64,000 nucleotides of DNA from Serratia rhizosphaerae. Lineage in GTDB: Bacteria > Pseudomonadota > Gammaproteobacteria > Enterobacterales > Enterobacteriaceae. The notes beneath the pieces were generated by a model, which ran no database searches, had not been told where the DNA came from, and saw only the letters and a program-made list of their open reading frames with translations. How positions within the stretch are numbered: the first letter of the stretch is position 1; every line of letters begins with the position of its first letter. A program made the position numbers and the translations under genes. Below are positions 40,413-49,685 of this stretch, piece by piece. The stretch is taken from positions 2,170,001 through 2,234,000 of the forward strand of contig NZ_CP041764.1 of NCBI RefSeq assembly GCF_009817885.1, written 5' to 3'.

Positions 40413-42518
40413 CTAGTTTCGGTTACGGTTAACTTTGATTACATCCGGCATGATACGGATTTTACGCATGATATTTGCCAGATGGATGCGATCGCGAGTG
40501 GTCAGGCGGATAAAGGCGCTGTAGACCCGGCCGTCTTTCTCTTCAGTATTCAGGCTTTGAATATTGGACTCAGCTGCATTGATCGCCGCCGTCAGGTTGG
40601 CCAACGCCCCCTGGTGGTTAAACATATCCACTTTGATTTCGGCGATGAATTCTTGCTCGGTTTCCTTATCCCACTCGACCGCCATGAACTTTTCCGGTTC
40701 TTTCTGGTAACCGCGGATGTTGCGGCAGGATTCATGGTGGATCACCAGCCCTTTGCCCGGGCTGACATGGGCGATAATCGGGTCGCCCGGAATCGGCCGG
40801 CAGCACTTGGCAAAGGTGATCAATACGCCGTCGGCGCCTTTGATGGCCAGGTTGCGCACGCCGGAAGAGGCGCCGAGGCTGGATTGGTCGCCCTGCAGGT
40901 TTTTCGCCACCACCACGCTCATGGCGTTGCCGAGGCCGATTTCCGCCAGCAGATCGTCCAGCGTCGCCAGCTTCATGCGCTCCAGCTCGTGCTGAATATT
41001 TTCCTGCGGGATTTCGGCCAGCTTGCGACTGCCGCCCAGCGCATGGTTCAGCAGACGACGGCCGAGGTTGACGGAGTCGTCGCGCTTAAGGTTCTTCAGC
41101 ATCTGGCGGATTTTGGCGCGCGCTTTTGAGCTGACGACAAAGTTCAGCCAGGCGGCATTCGGCCGTGCGCCCGGCGCGGTGATGATTTCCACCGTCTGGC
41201 CGCTGGTGAGCGCCTGCGACAGCGGGTAAGGCTGGCGGTCGACGCGGGCGCCGACGCAGGCATGGCCGATATCGGTATGCACGGCGTAAGCGAAGTCGAC
41301 CGGCGTGGCGCCGGCCGGCAGTTCGACGATGCGGCCTTCCGGGGTGAAAACGTAAATCTCATCCGGGAACAGATCGGATTTAACGCTTTCAATAAATTCG
41401 AAGGAGCTGCCGGCGCTTTGCTGCAGCTCCAGCAGGCTTTGCATCCAGCGCTGGGCGCGGATTTGCGCGGTAGTGCCGCTCTCGCCCTGTTCTTTGTACG
41501 CCCAGTGCGCCGCCACCCCCATTTCCGCCATCTGATCCATATCTTCGGTACGGATCTGCACTTCGACCGGCACGCCGTGCGGCCCGATCAGCGAAGTATG
41601 CAACGACTGGTAGCCGTTGGCCTTGGGAATGGCGATATAGTCTTTAACCCGCCCCGGGCGCGGTTTGTACAGGCTATGCACCTGGCCCAGCACGCGGTAA
41701 CAGGTATCCACTTCTTTGACGATCACCCGGAACGCATAGATATCCATAATCGAATGGAAGCGCTGTTCTTTCAGGTGCATCTTGCAGTAAATGGAGTAGA
41801 GGTGTTTTTCCCGTCCGCTGACGCGGCAGGCGATGCCGGCTTCGGTTAACCGTCCTTCGATCTCGGAAAGAATCTTTTGGATCATTTCCTTACGGTTGCC
41901 GCGCGCGGCCTTGACCACTTCCTTGATGACGCGGTAGCGGTTAGGGTAAAGCGCCTCAAAACCCAGCTCTTCCAGCTCGGTTTTCAGGTGATGGATGCCC
42001 AGGCGGTGCGCCAGCGGGCTGTAGATTTCCAGGGTTTCACGCGCGATGCGCCGGCGTTTGTCCGGGCGCAGCGAACCGAGGGTGCGCATATTGTGCGTAC
42101 GGTCGGCCAGCTTGATCAGCACGACGCGGATATCCTGCACCATCGCCATGATCATCTTGCGGAAGTTTTCCGCCTGCGCTTCTTTTTTATCCTGGAATTT
42201 GAGCTTGTCGAGCTTGGATACGCCTTCAACCAGTTCGGCGACGCTTTTGCCGAACAGCTGTTCCATATCCTGATAGGTTGCCGGGGTGTCTTCAATGACA
42301 TCATGCAGCAGGGCGGCCATCAGCGTCTCGTAATCGAGACGCATCTCCGCCAGGATGCAGGCCACGGCGACCGGGTGAGTAATATAAGGCTCACCGCTGG
42401 AGCGTGTCTGACCCTCGTGAGCATCACGCGCGACGAGGTATGCCTGTTTGAGGCGCTTAATTTGCTCCTCAGGCAGGTAACGTTGAATCAGCTGGTTAAG
42501 GCTTTCAAACAGGTACAA
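40413..42518 (-). CDS. spoT: Bifunctional (p)ppGpp synthetase/hydrolase SpoT (TTG start)
   Basis: Controls the stringent-response alarmone: mainly hydrolysis with weak synthesis. 701 residues: HD hydrolase domain with the intact metal site (HPVAVA and LLHDVIED, near residue 72), synthetase domain (about 235-350), TGS domain (YVFTPEGRIVELPAG), a Cys/His-containing zinc-finger-like helix region (FAKCCRPIPGD) and a C-terminal ACT domain. Translation is read from TTG 42518 (MYLFESLNQLI), as in E. coli. It sits 18 bases after rpoZ. Confidence 0.97.
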   Translation of the reverse strand: MYLFESLNQLIQRYLPEEQIKRLKQAYLVARDAHEGQTRSSGEPYITHPVAVACILAEMRLDYETLMAALLHDVIEDTPATYQDMEQLFGKSVAELVEGVSKLDKLKFQDKKEAQAENFRKMIMAMVQDIRVVLIKLADRTHNMRTLGSLRPDKRRRIARETLEIYSPLAHRLGIHHLKTELEELGFEALYPNRYRVIKEVVKAARGNRKEMIQKILSEIEGRLTEAGIACRVSGREKHLYSIYCKMHLKEQRFHSIMDIYAFRVIVKEVDTCYRVLGQVHSLYKPRPGRVKDYIAIPKANGYQSLHTSLIGPHGVPVEVQIRTEDMDQMAEMGVAAHWAYKEQGESGTTAQIRAQRWMQSLLELQQSAGSSFEFIESVKSDLFPDEIYVFTPEGRIVELPAGATPVDFAYAVHTDIGHACVGARVDRQPYPLSQALTSGQTVEIITAPGARPNAAWLNFVVSSKARAKIRQMLKNLKRDDSVNLGRRLLNHALGGSRKLAEIPQENIQHELERMKLATLDDLLAEIGLGNAMSVVVAKNLQGDQSSLGASSGVRNLAIKGADGVLITFAKCCRPIPGDPIIAHVSPGKGLVIHHESCRNIRGYQKEPEKFMAVEWDKETEQEFIAEIKVDMFNHQGALANLTAAINAAESNIQSLNTEEKDGRVYSAFIRLTTRDRIHLANIMRKIRIMPDVIKVNRNRN

Positions 42519-42536
42519 GGCAGACTCGCTATTTAA

Positions 42537-42812
42537 TTAACGACGGCCTTCAGCAATCGCGGTAACCGCCTGAATTTCTGCGGCTTCCTGCTCTTGCTGC
42601 TCCTGGCGCTCACGCACATCGAGGATCTGGCTGTTGATCAGGCCTTCTTCGATTTCGCGCAGAGCGATAACGGTGTACTTATCGTTCTCTTCAGGAACCA
42701 GCGCGTCTTTGCCGCCGACCTGGATTTGACGTGCCCGACGAGCAGCGACCAACACCAGGTCAAAACGGTTACCAATTTTCTCTACAGCGTCTTGAACAGT
42801 TACGCGTGCCAT
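42537..42812 (-). CDS. rpoZ: RNA polymerase omega subunit
   Basis: 91-residue subunit that helps assemble RNA polymerase and forms part of the ppGpp site 1. The sequence ARVTVQDAVEKIGNRFDLVL is the canonical N-terminus. It is located between gmk and spoT, as in all enterobacteria. Confidence 0.97.
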   Translation of the reverse strand: MARVTVQDAVEKIGNRFDLVLVAARRARQIQVGGKDALVPEENDKYTVIALREIEEGLINSQILDVRERQEQQEQEAAEIQAVTAIAEGRR

Positions 42813-42866
42813 ATTTGTGCTACTCCACAGGTGACGAAAAGACTGGGCATAATACTGAAACTGTCT

Positions 42867-43490
42867 TCAGTCTGCCAATAGTTTGCTGATTAAAGCGTCA
42901 TGTCGCAGCATTTGCCGACCTAAACGCAAGCGCTCGGCGCGAATAATGGTTTTCAGATCGGACAGCGCCAGATCGAAATCATCGTTCACGATTAAATAAT
43001 CATACTCCGCATAGTGCGTCATTTCCGCTACCGCCTGCGCCATGCGCTTGGCGATCACCTCATCGGAGTCCTGCCCGCGGCCGCGCAGGCGGCGGCCCAG
43101 CTCTTCCTTCGACGGCGGCAGGATAAAGATGCTGCGCGCCTGCGGCATCTTGGCGCGAATTTGCTGCGCGCCCTGCCAGTCGATATCCAGGAAAACATCC
43201 ACGCCGGTCGCCAGCACCTGCTCGATAGCCGCGCGCGAGGTGCCGTAGTAGTTGCCGAACACTTCGGCGTGCTCAAGGAAGGCATCCTGCGCAATCATGC
43301 GGCGGAATTCGTCGTGCGACACAAAGAAATAGTGTTCGCCATGATTTTCACCCGGGCGACTGTCGCGCGTGGTGTGTGAAACCGAAACCTGCGTGTCGTA
43401 CAGCGGTTGGGTCTTTAACAAAGCCTGAATCAGACTTGATTTACCTGCGCCGCTGGGTGCAGAGACAATATAAAGCGTGCCTTGAGCCAT
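42867..43490 (-). CDS. gmk: Guanylate kinase
   Basis: Phosphorylates GMP to GDP. 207 residues with P-loop SAPSGAGKSSL (about 10-20), the GMP-binding segment SHTTRDSRPGE and lid residues. ATG 43490 (MAQGTLYIVSAP) gives the family length; the in-frame start at 43523 is upstream sequence. First gene on this strand of the gmk-rpoZ-spoT-trmH-recG series; divergent from ligB. Confidence 0.97.
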   Translation of the reverse strand: MAQGTLYIVSAPSGAGKSSLIQALLKTQPLYDTQVSVSHTTRDSRPGENHGEHYFFVSHDEFRRMIAQDAFLEHAEVFGNYYGTSRAAIEQVLATGVDVFLDIDWQGAQQIRAKMPQARSIFILPPSKEELGRRLRGRGQDSDEVIAKRMAQAVAEMTHYAEYDYLIVNDDFDLALSDLKTIIRAERLRLGRQMLRHDALISKLLAD

Positions 43491-43772
43491 GATGATGTTC
43501 GTTGATAGCGGTTGATGTGCCAATTACAGCAGATGTGTATTTTCTCCGCACAGTATACACGGCTAACGCCGCTGATGCAGCGTTTGCGCGCATTTTGCCC
43601 GCGGCTTTGGCGGAAAAACACGGCGAAAATTACAAAGTGCCTTGCGTATCGCGTTATTTCGATGGTTTTTCGCAAACGAAAATTTATTTTGCGATGTGTT
43701 TTGCGACCGATGATTTTATGCGTCGCCGCCGCGCTGAAAAGCGGATTTACTGCATGGCACCAGGGAGGAGGA

Positions 43773-45497
43773 ATGAAAGGACACCTTTTTTACGGCGCCG
43801 TGTTTTTTATTCTCGCGATGGTCATCTCCGTCGGCGCGCAGGCAGAAACCTGCCCGCACTGGCCGGCGGAGCGCCTGCGCAATGAACTGAATGCTTTGGA
43901 AGAGCAGCTGGTGCGCTGGGACGCGGCCTATTATCAACGCGGGAAAAGTTTGATTAGCGACGAACTTTACGACAGCCTGCGGCAAAAACAGCGATTTTGG
44001 CGAGTTTGCGCCGGCCGGACGGGGGTAATTCCTCTGCCTCAGTTACCGGCGGGAAAGGTGCCTCATCCGGTCGCCCATACCGGGCTGCGTAAGCTGGCCG
44101 ATCGCCGGGCGGTTGCCCAATGGCTGGCGGAGCGCCGCGACGTGTGGCTGCAGCCCAAGGTTGACGGCGTCGCCGTGACGCTGGTGTACCGGCACGGTAA
44201 ACTGGCGCAGGCGATCAGTCGCGGCAACGGCAGGCTGGGCGAAGACTGGCTGGAAAAGGTCAGGGCAATCCCCGGCGTGCCGTTAACGTTGGCGAACGCG
44301 CCGGACCTTCTGGTGCTGCAGGGAGAGCTGTTTTTGCTGATGACCGGTCATCGTCAGCAGCTGCATGGCGGCGTCAACGCACGCGCCAGCGTTGCCGGTA
44401 CATTGATGCGTAATCAGCCCTCTGAGCGGCTTACGCAGCTGGGCATTTTCATCTGGGCCTGGCCCGACGGCCCGCCCGCGATGTCGCAGCGGCTGGCGCA
44501 GCTGGCGGCGTGGGGGTTTACGCTGGCGCGCGACTATACGCAGCCGGTGAGTTCGGTTGAAGACGTTATCCGTTGGCGTGACGCCTGGTTTGCCAGCCCC
44601 TTGCCCTTTGTGACCGATGGCGTGGTGCTGCATCAGGCAAGTTCGCCGTCCGGGCGCTACTGGCGTAATAAGCCGGCGTTGTGGGCGGTAGCGTGGAAAT
44701 ATACGCCGGCAGAGCAGGTGACGCGCGTGGAACAGGTGATGTTCCGCATCGGCCGTACCGGTAAAATTACGGTGGTGCTGGCGCTGGACCCTCTGCGGCT
44801 GGATGACAAGTGGATACGGCGCGTCAATATCGGTTCGCTTGCCCGCTGGCGGTATTGGGACATCGTGCCTGGCGATCAGGTTGCCGTCAGCCTGAAGGGG
44901 CAAGGAGTTCCTCTGGTTACCCGCGTGGCATGGCGCAGCGTGGAACGGCCGGTGCGGACGGCGCCGGATGCCGCGCGCTACCACGCGTTCAGTTGCTTTA
45001 CCCTGCAGGAAGGCTGTCGGCAGCAGTTTATCGCACGACTGGTGTGGCTGAGCGGCCCGCAGGGGCTGATGATGAACGGCGTCAGTGAGGCCAGTTGGCG
45101 GATGTTGGTCGACCATGGGCAGGTAAAAGAGCTGGCGGACTGGCTGATGCTGACGCCGGAGAGTTTGCGGACGCTGCCGGGGATGGGGGATAAGCAGGCA
45201 CGGCGTCTCTATCAGCAATTTATGCTGGCGCGGCGGCAACCTTTCAGTCGCTGGCTGCTGGCGCTGGGGGCGCCGCTGTCGTCCGAGCAACTTGCCGATG
45301 TGACGGGGTGGCAACAGGCCAAAAGGCTGCCGCCGCACATATGGCAGCGGCAGGCCGGCATCGGGGACAAACGGGCGGCGCAACTGGTTGAATTCTTCCG
45401 ACAGCCGGCGCTACTGCGCGTGACAAATATCCTGCGGCAGCAGCATATCGCCGGTTTTGCCGGCGATGCGGTTAGTGATCCGGATGCTGATAATTGA
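43773..45497 (+). CDS. ligB: NAD+-dependent DNA ligase LigB with apparent Sec signal peptide
   Basis: Second, non-essential NAD+-dependent DNA ligase. 574 residues: catalytic Lys about 129 in QPKVDGVAVTL (the KxDG motif), nucleotidyltransferase motifs ELFLLMTGH and FVTDGVVL, an OB domain and a helix-hairpin-helix region with TLPGMGDKQA; the BRCT domain of LigA is missing, as in E. coli LigB. The first 25 residues look like a cleavable signal peptide (hydrophobic YGAVFFILAMVISVGAQA then ETC), also seen in E. coli LigB. ATG 43773 follows GGAGGAGG; in-frame sequence upstream to 43512 is not coding-like. Its last 26 bases overlap convergent yicG. Confidence 0.92.
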   Translation: MKGHLFYGAVFFILAMVISVGAQAETCPHWPAERLRNELNALEEQLVRWDAAYYQRGKSLISDELYDSLRQKQRFWRVCAGRTGVIPLPQLPAGKVPHPVAHTGLRKLADRRAVAQWLAERRDVWLQPKVDGVAVTLVYRHGKLAQAISRGNGRLGEDWLEKVRAIPGVPLTLANAPDLLVLQGELFLLMTGHRQQLHGGVNARASVAGTLMRNQPSERLTQLGIFIWAWPDGPPAMSQRLAQLAAWGFTLARDYTQPVSSVEDVIRWRDAWFASPLPFVTDGVVLHQASSPSGRYWRNKPALWAVAWKYTPAEQVTRVEQVMFRIGRTGKITVVLALDPLRLDDKWIRRVNIGSLARWRYWDIVPGDQVAVSLKGQGVPLVTRVAWRSVERPVRTAPDAARYHAFSCFTLQEGCRQQFIARLVWLSGPQGLMMNGVSEASWRMLVDHGQVKELADWLMLTPESLRTLPGMGDKQARRLYQQFMLARRQPFSRWLLALGAPLSSEQLADVTGWQQAKRLPPHIWQRQAGIGDKRAAQLVEFFRQPALLRVTNILRQQHIAGFAGDAVSDPDADN

Positions 45498-46089
45498 AAA
45501 CGGGCAGCCCAAGCCGGAAGCGCAGGGCAAGCAGGCGCGCACTCAGGCCGGCAAACAGCGTAATCAGCACCACGACGTTATGCGGCAGGTCGAGGTACTG
45601 CAGGCCGATATAGAGCCAGGCCGCAGCGAAAGCGATACCGCCGTAAATCTCTTTTTGGAAGACCAGCGGGATGCGGTTGCAGAACATATCGCGCAATACT
45701 CCGCCGAACACGCCGGTGATCACCGCGGCAATGGCGGCGATGATCGGGCTGTGGCCCATATCCAGCGCCACCTGCGCGCCGATAATGGAGAACACGATCA
45801 GGCCGACGGCATCCAGCACCAGAAACAGCCGGCGCAGATGGCGCATCAGCGGGGCGAGCCAGGTGGTGACGATGGCGGCAATGGCGACAATCACGATGTA
45901 CTCGGGGTGTTTAACCCAGCCAAGAGGGTAATGGCCAAGCAGAACATCGCGCACCGAGCCGCCGCCGATCGCTGTGGCGGAGGCGATGATCAGCACGCCG
46001 AACATATCCATCTGACGGCGGCCGGCAGCCAGCGCGCCGGTCATGGCTTCTGCGGTGATGCCAATGATATAAAGGATACTCAGTAACAT
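45472..46089 (-). CDS. yicG: TRIC/UPF0126-family membrane protein YicG
   Basis: 205-residue inner-membrane protein with seven hydrophobic segments built from two repeated units, each with a GGG(S/V)xRD motif (AIGGGSVRDVLLGHYPLG and VFGGVLRDMF). It matches E. coli YicG, described as a glycine transporter of the TRIC/UPF0126 family. Convergent with ligB, with a 26-base antisense overlap of their 3' ends. It marks the left border of the accessory block; in E. coli the next gene would be dinD. Confidence 0.92.
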   Translation of the reverse strand: MLLSILYIIGITAEAMTGALAAGRRQMDMFGVLIIASATAIGGGSVRDVLLGHYPLGWVKHPEYIVIVAIAAIVTTWLAPLMRHLRRLFLVLDAVGLIVFSIIGAQVALDMGHSPIIAAIAAVITGVFGGVLRDMFCNRIPLVFQKEIYGGIAFAAAWLYIGLQYLDLPHNVVVLITLFAGLSARLLALRFRLGLPVFNYQHPDH

Positions 46090-46337
46090 GGGGAATTCGC
46101 TGTGCGGCTAGAACGGAACTTTTAACTGAAGGGTAATGATCAACCTATTATGTCGCCACTGAGTTTTTCTCACCGATATCAATTCGGATTACTATAACTA
46201 ATGTCAAAGCGTGGTTTCTTCTCTGCTTACAGCATTGTTGCCGTTTTTTATTAAAACTCAGGCATAAATTATCTCGTGCTGATTTCCTGGTGAAACTATT
46301 TGTGCACTAGCCCGCGCCGTGCGGCGCGGGGCTGGCG

Positions 46338-47417
46338 TTACTTCGCCTGCGCCAGAATATTGCCCTCCCATCCTTGCTGCGCGTAGTCATTCAGGTGCTT
46401 GATTTGCCGTACCGGTTGGCCTTGGCTAAAGTTGATATCGTGTAGCGATACCCAGACCTGTGAGGCCGCGAAGGTCGATTTGAAGTGATATTCGCCGTGG
46501 CTCAGGTCGGAAATTGCGGTCCAGTAGGTGCCGATGCCTTTATTTTGCTCCGGGCGTTTACTGTATTTTTCATACATATCGGACACTTTCTGTTCGTCAG
46601 GCTCTGCCGGCGAACCGATCGGGTAAGCCACGTTGTTGATGACCGATAAAATAAATCCCTGAGCCTGATCTTTGTTATCCGGCTGCGGTAGGTTTTGTAA
46701 ATCGTAGCTGGCGCGCACCAGACGTTCATCTGCTTCCAGCCCGCCGGGAATGTCGCGGCGTTTGGCGTGCTGGTATTTAGCCAGGTTTTTCAGTTGTTGC
46801 GCATAAGACGGCGGATTGGTCATCACCCGGTAGTTTTTGTCGTGATAAACATTAACTTTGCCGTTATCAATCTCAATAATCGCGGAATCACCGCTAACGT
46901 CTTCAATGGCGATATGTTTGGTGTCGGAGGCGTAATCAATCGGCAGGCGTGCGGCGACCAGACGCACATCGTTGCGGATCGCATTTACTGCCTGATCGAC
47001 GGTAGCGTAATTGTCCAGAATATAACTGAGCCAGGCGCGGCTTTCGAGAACCGGTTTATCCTGGTTGCCTTGCTGAACCTGGCTGCCGTTCATATAAAAC
47101 AGCGTATGCCCCGCCAACCCTTTTTCATTCATGCCATCCATCGGGAATACGCCATCGGCATAGACCACCACGCTGCCGTAGCGGGTTTGCCAGTGGGCGG
47201 CATTCTTACTGTCGCCGCCGTTATGCGCCACGCCGCGCGGGGTGATCACCAAAGAGGGATCGACCGGGCCGAAGAAATCCAGGTTACGGGCGCTGACCAT
47301 ATAGCCGGGGTACATATTCATAAACGCGCGGGTGCAGGCCTGTGCGCCGGTGGTCAGGCTGGCGCTGAGTATCGCGCCGGCCAGCAGCGCTGATGCGCTG
47401 GAAGCAAATTTTTTCAT
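46338..47417 (-). CDS. Secreted linear amide C-N hydrolase (choloylglycine hydrolase / penicillin V acylase family)
   Basis: 359-residue Ntn hydrolase with a 27-residue Sec signal peptide ending AQA. Cleavage would expose Cys 28 (CTRAFMNMYPG) as the N-terminal nucleophile. Downstream SARNLDFF supplies the Arg and Asp of the active site at the expected spacing (17 and 20 residues from that Cys). This type in Gram-negatives acts on penicillin V and in some cases on N-acyl-homoserine lactones; the true substrate here is unknown. It is divergent from a LysR regulator 109 bases away, which suggests local control. It is not part of the E. coli yicG-yicC region. Confidence 0.88.
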   Translation of the reverse strand: MKKFASSASALLAGAILSASLTTGAQACTRAFMNMYPGYMVSARNLDFFGPVDPSLVITPRGVAHNGGDSKNAAHWQTRYGSVVVYADGVFPMDGMNEKGLAGHTLFYMNGSQVQQGNQDKPVLESRAWLSYILDNYATVDQAVNAIRNDVRLVAARLPIDYASDTKHIAIEDVSGDSAIIEIDNGKVNVYHDKNYRVMTNPPSYAQQLKNLAKYQHAKRRDIPGGLEADERLVRASYDLQNLPQPDNKDQAQGFILSVINNVAYPIGSPAEPDEQKVSDMYEKYSKRPEQNKGIGTYWTAISDLSHGEYHFKSTFAASQVWVSLHDINFSQGQPVRQIKHLNDYAQQGWEGNILAQAK

Positions 47418-47526
47418 GTTATCTCCTTACCATTATGCGAGGGGTGCCCGGGGATGGTAAGGCGTGGGTCGCGCGGCCAAGAGTGACTTAATGGGGGAAA
47501 ATCCCCCGAACCGGACAGGATCATCA

Positions 47527-48408
47527 GTGGAAAAGATTCGATTTTCTTTAGCCCAGATAGAAGCGTTTGCCAGCGTATGTGAGAGCGGCAATTTAACGCG
47601 GGCAGCCAAACGCCTGGGGAAAGATCGTACAACCGTCGGCGAACTGGTCGAGTACCTGGAGCTGGACTTGGGCTATGCGCTGTTCGATCGCCATACGCGC
47701 CCGCTGCGGTTAACGGATGCCGGGCAGCGCCTGTATCGTCAGGCGAGATTATTTCTGCAGGAAGCGGAAACCTTTTGCCAACTGGCGGAGCATATTCCGC
47801 AGCAGGTTCGCCAGCGCGTGGTGCTGTGCTATGACGCGTTTACGCCAAGGTCGTTTTTGAGCGCGCTGTCGGCGGCGCTGTATCAGCAGGGTATTGCACT
47901 GGATCTGCGCATGATGGAAAGGACGGAGGCGGAAGAGCTGCTGGCAGGCGGGGCGGCGCACCTGGGCGTCTATCAGGCGCTTAATCGCAGCATCAGCGAT
48001 CGGTTTAAATGGCGGGCGTTAGGGGCGTTGGAGATGGCGGTGTATGCCCGCGAGGGGTTCTTTCCTGATGCCGACCCGACTCCGCTGATTGCGCTGGCTG
48101 CACACACTCAGCTTATTCCGTTCAGCGACCTGCCGGATGCCATGGCCAAGCGCTTACAGATCTCTGACCGTATCCGGGTCATCAATGAATTGCCGCTGCT
48201 GCAGGCATCGCTGAGCGCCGGACAGGGCTGGGCATTTTTACCGACGCATTTTCAGGCCCAGCAATGGCCGGCGGTAAGCCGGCTCGACACCGAGCTGGGC
48301 CAGAGCGGCCTGACGCACCCGATGGTTGCGCTCTGGAAGCCGGGCGCCGATGATGAGTTGCTGCGGTTGATTGAGCAGATACAGTGGATATACCGCGAGG
48401 AGTCTTAG
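47527..48408 (+). CDS. LysR-type transcriptional regulator (GTG start)
   Basis: 293 residues: N-terminal helix-turn-helix (FASVCESGNLTRAAKRLGKD, about 13-32) and a LysR-type effector-binding domain. The GTG at 47527 is chosen because AGGA (47517-47520) lies 6 bases upstream and the protein then starts MEKIRFSLAQIEAF, a usual LysR N-terminus; ATG 47491 is an alternative. Its partner is probably the divergently transcribed hydrolase gene. I do not recognise a specific named regulator. Confidence 0.85.
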   Translation: MEKIRFSLAQIEAFASVCESGNLTRAAKRLGKDRTTVGELVEYLELDLGYALFDRHTRPLRLTDAGQRLYRQARLFLQEAETFCQLAEHIPQQVRQRVVLCYDAFTPRSFLSALSAALYQQGIALDLRMMERTEAEELLAGGAAHLGVYQALNRSISDRFKWRALGALEMAVYAREGFFPDADPTPLIALAAHTQLIPFSDLPDAMAKRLQISDRIRVINELPLLQASLSAGQGWAFLPTHFQAQQWPAVSRLDTELGQSGLTHPMVALWKPGADDELLRLIEQIQWIYREES

Positions 48409-48687
48409 GCGGTTCCGGTGGAGAATATTGCAGAGGCTGTGGCTGATTTTTCCTTAATGCTTAATATGCTATAGAAAATTATTCAACTAAGACCAAGGAG
48501 TCGCCTCGTCGTGGTTGGATCATTGTGACGTCAAATTCAGACTTTTCTGTAATAGGGTGTATTACTTTTATTTTTAAGGTTAAAAGGTTAGTGGTCCATG
48601 TCTATTATTTGAAACAGTTTTGCTCTAATGTGGGGCCGTGGCATGATGAAAATAAATACTATAGAGTGTTGATGTTCTGGAGGGAGA
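48409..48687. other. AT-rich intergenic stretch at the left edge of the T6SS accessory region
   Basis: About 280 bases. Base composition drops sharply compared with the LysR gene. One frame on the plus strand is open from 48465 to about 48703 without an ATG until near its end; it could be a 3' remnant of a lost gene, but I cannot assign it. No repeat or mobile-element end was seen. Confidence 0.5.
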
Positions 48688-49053
48688 GTGAGAGTTATCT
48701 CTGATTTAATATTTGTTACTGTTATTAGCATTGTTTTATATGCATTTATTTCTATTGCCTTAAAAGATTGGAGGAATAAAAAAGAAAAGAGAGAGGTTGA
48801 GAGGGATGGAGTTGAAGTGTTAGGCAAAATAACACGTTCATATACTCGTTCAGGTGGAACATCTGGTGTTATTAACGTAATTATTGATTTTTCTTACTCA
48901 GCGGAGAATGGTCAGGTATTTAAAGGTAAAAAAGAAATAGCTATAAAAGATATTTGCATTGATAAGTATCGGGTTGGGGAAAAACTCGCATTACGTTATG
49001 CTAGGAATGACCCTTCAAAGGTTACCCATATCACGGATAACCCTTTCTGTTAG
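48688..49053 (+). CDS. Small membrane-anchored protein, DUF3592-like (array member 1)
   Basis: 121 residues from GTG 48688, preceded by GGAGGG. One hydrophobic segment at about residues 5-24, a short charged stretch, then a small domain with the pattern seen in its neighbours: a Gly-Val at the start (RDGVEVLGKI), a middle Gly/Ser-rich turn, an IxFxY strand and a final VGEKLALRYARNDPSKV. This resembles the DUF3592 family. AT-rich, unlike the core genome. Position beside vgrG suggests an immunity or accessory protein of a T6SS effector; that is inference. Confidence 0.75.
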   Translation: MRVISDLIFVTVISIVLYAFISIALKDWRNKKEKREVERDGVEVLGKITRSYTRSGGTSGVINVIIDFSYSAENGQVFKGKKEIAIKDICIDKYRVGEKLALRYARNDPSKVTHITDNPFC

Positions 49054-49153
49054 TCCTGATGGTTAATTTATTGTAATCCTCGCAACTAGAATGTATCGGT
49101 AAAACCATGGCTGTGATTTGTTCTATATATTTAAATGTGCACGGAGAATAAAC

Positions 49154-49546
49154 TTGAGTATATTATATTTTATTCAGCACTATCCCATATCAATATTGCA
49201 TATATCTATAGTTTCTCTAATTATATTTTTTATTGTATTTTTTTTAGTTAAAGGTATTTTGAGTGAAAGAGGAAAGGGAAATGTCCGAAGAAATGGAGTG
49301 AGTGTTATAGGTGATATTAAAAAGTATTATGAAAGCCCTGGGAGTAGCATAGATCTTATTAATATTACCTTGGAGTTTGAGTTTCAAACAGAAGAAGGAA
49401 TCTGTAAAATAGGAAGAGTTAATATGGTTATTAGAAAGAGTGATGTAAGCGATTATCAAGCTGGAAAAAAGATACCGTTGCGTTATTCTAAAAACGATGT
49501 TAATACTGTTGTAGTTGACGCTCCCCAGCCGTTTCTTGCTCGATAA
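49154..49546 (+). CDS. Small membrane-anchored protein, DUF3592-like (array member 2)
   Basis: 130 residues if read from TTG 49154, which has GGAG 7 bases upstream; a start at 49118 is possible but lacks a ribosome site. A long hydrophobic segment (about 10-36) is followed by the same domain plan as member 1: RRNGVSVIGDI, a Ser-rich turn, INITLEFEFQTEEG and YQAGKKIPLRYSKNDVN near the end. Clearly paralogous to member 1, though diverged. Function unknown; same immunity hypothesis. Confidence 0.7.
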   Translation: MSILYFIQHYPISILHISIVSLIIFFIVFFLVKGILSERGKGNVRRNGVSVIGDIKKYYESPGSSIDLINITLEFEFQTEEGICKIGRVNMVIRKSDVSDYQAGKKIPLRYSKNDVNTVVVDAPQPFLAR

Positions 49547-49685
49547 TGGCATCAGGGAATAGGATTCTTGGTGTTTATTAAGAAACTGGTTGGAACTTTC
49601 AATTAGAATGGATTGTTATCTGTTAGTTTTCTTAGGTGTAAATATAAAACACCTATAACCAATATATTTAACGAAGTAATATAAG

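Noticed and set aside
43512..43772. Upstream extension of LigB to 43512
   Set aside because: The extension covers the gmk-ligB promoter region, has no family similarity, and ATG 43773 has a strong ribosome site followed by a signal-peptide-like start.
46308..46337. GC-rich hairpin after the choloylglycine-hydrolase-family gene as a terminator
   Set aside because: A GCCCGCGCC / GGCGCGGGGC stem exists, but no T run follows on either strand; left unlabelled.
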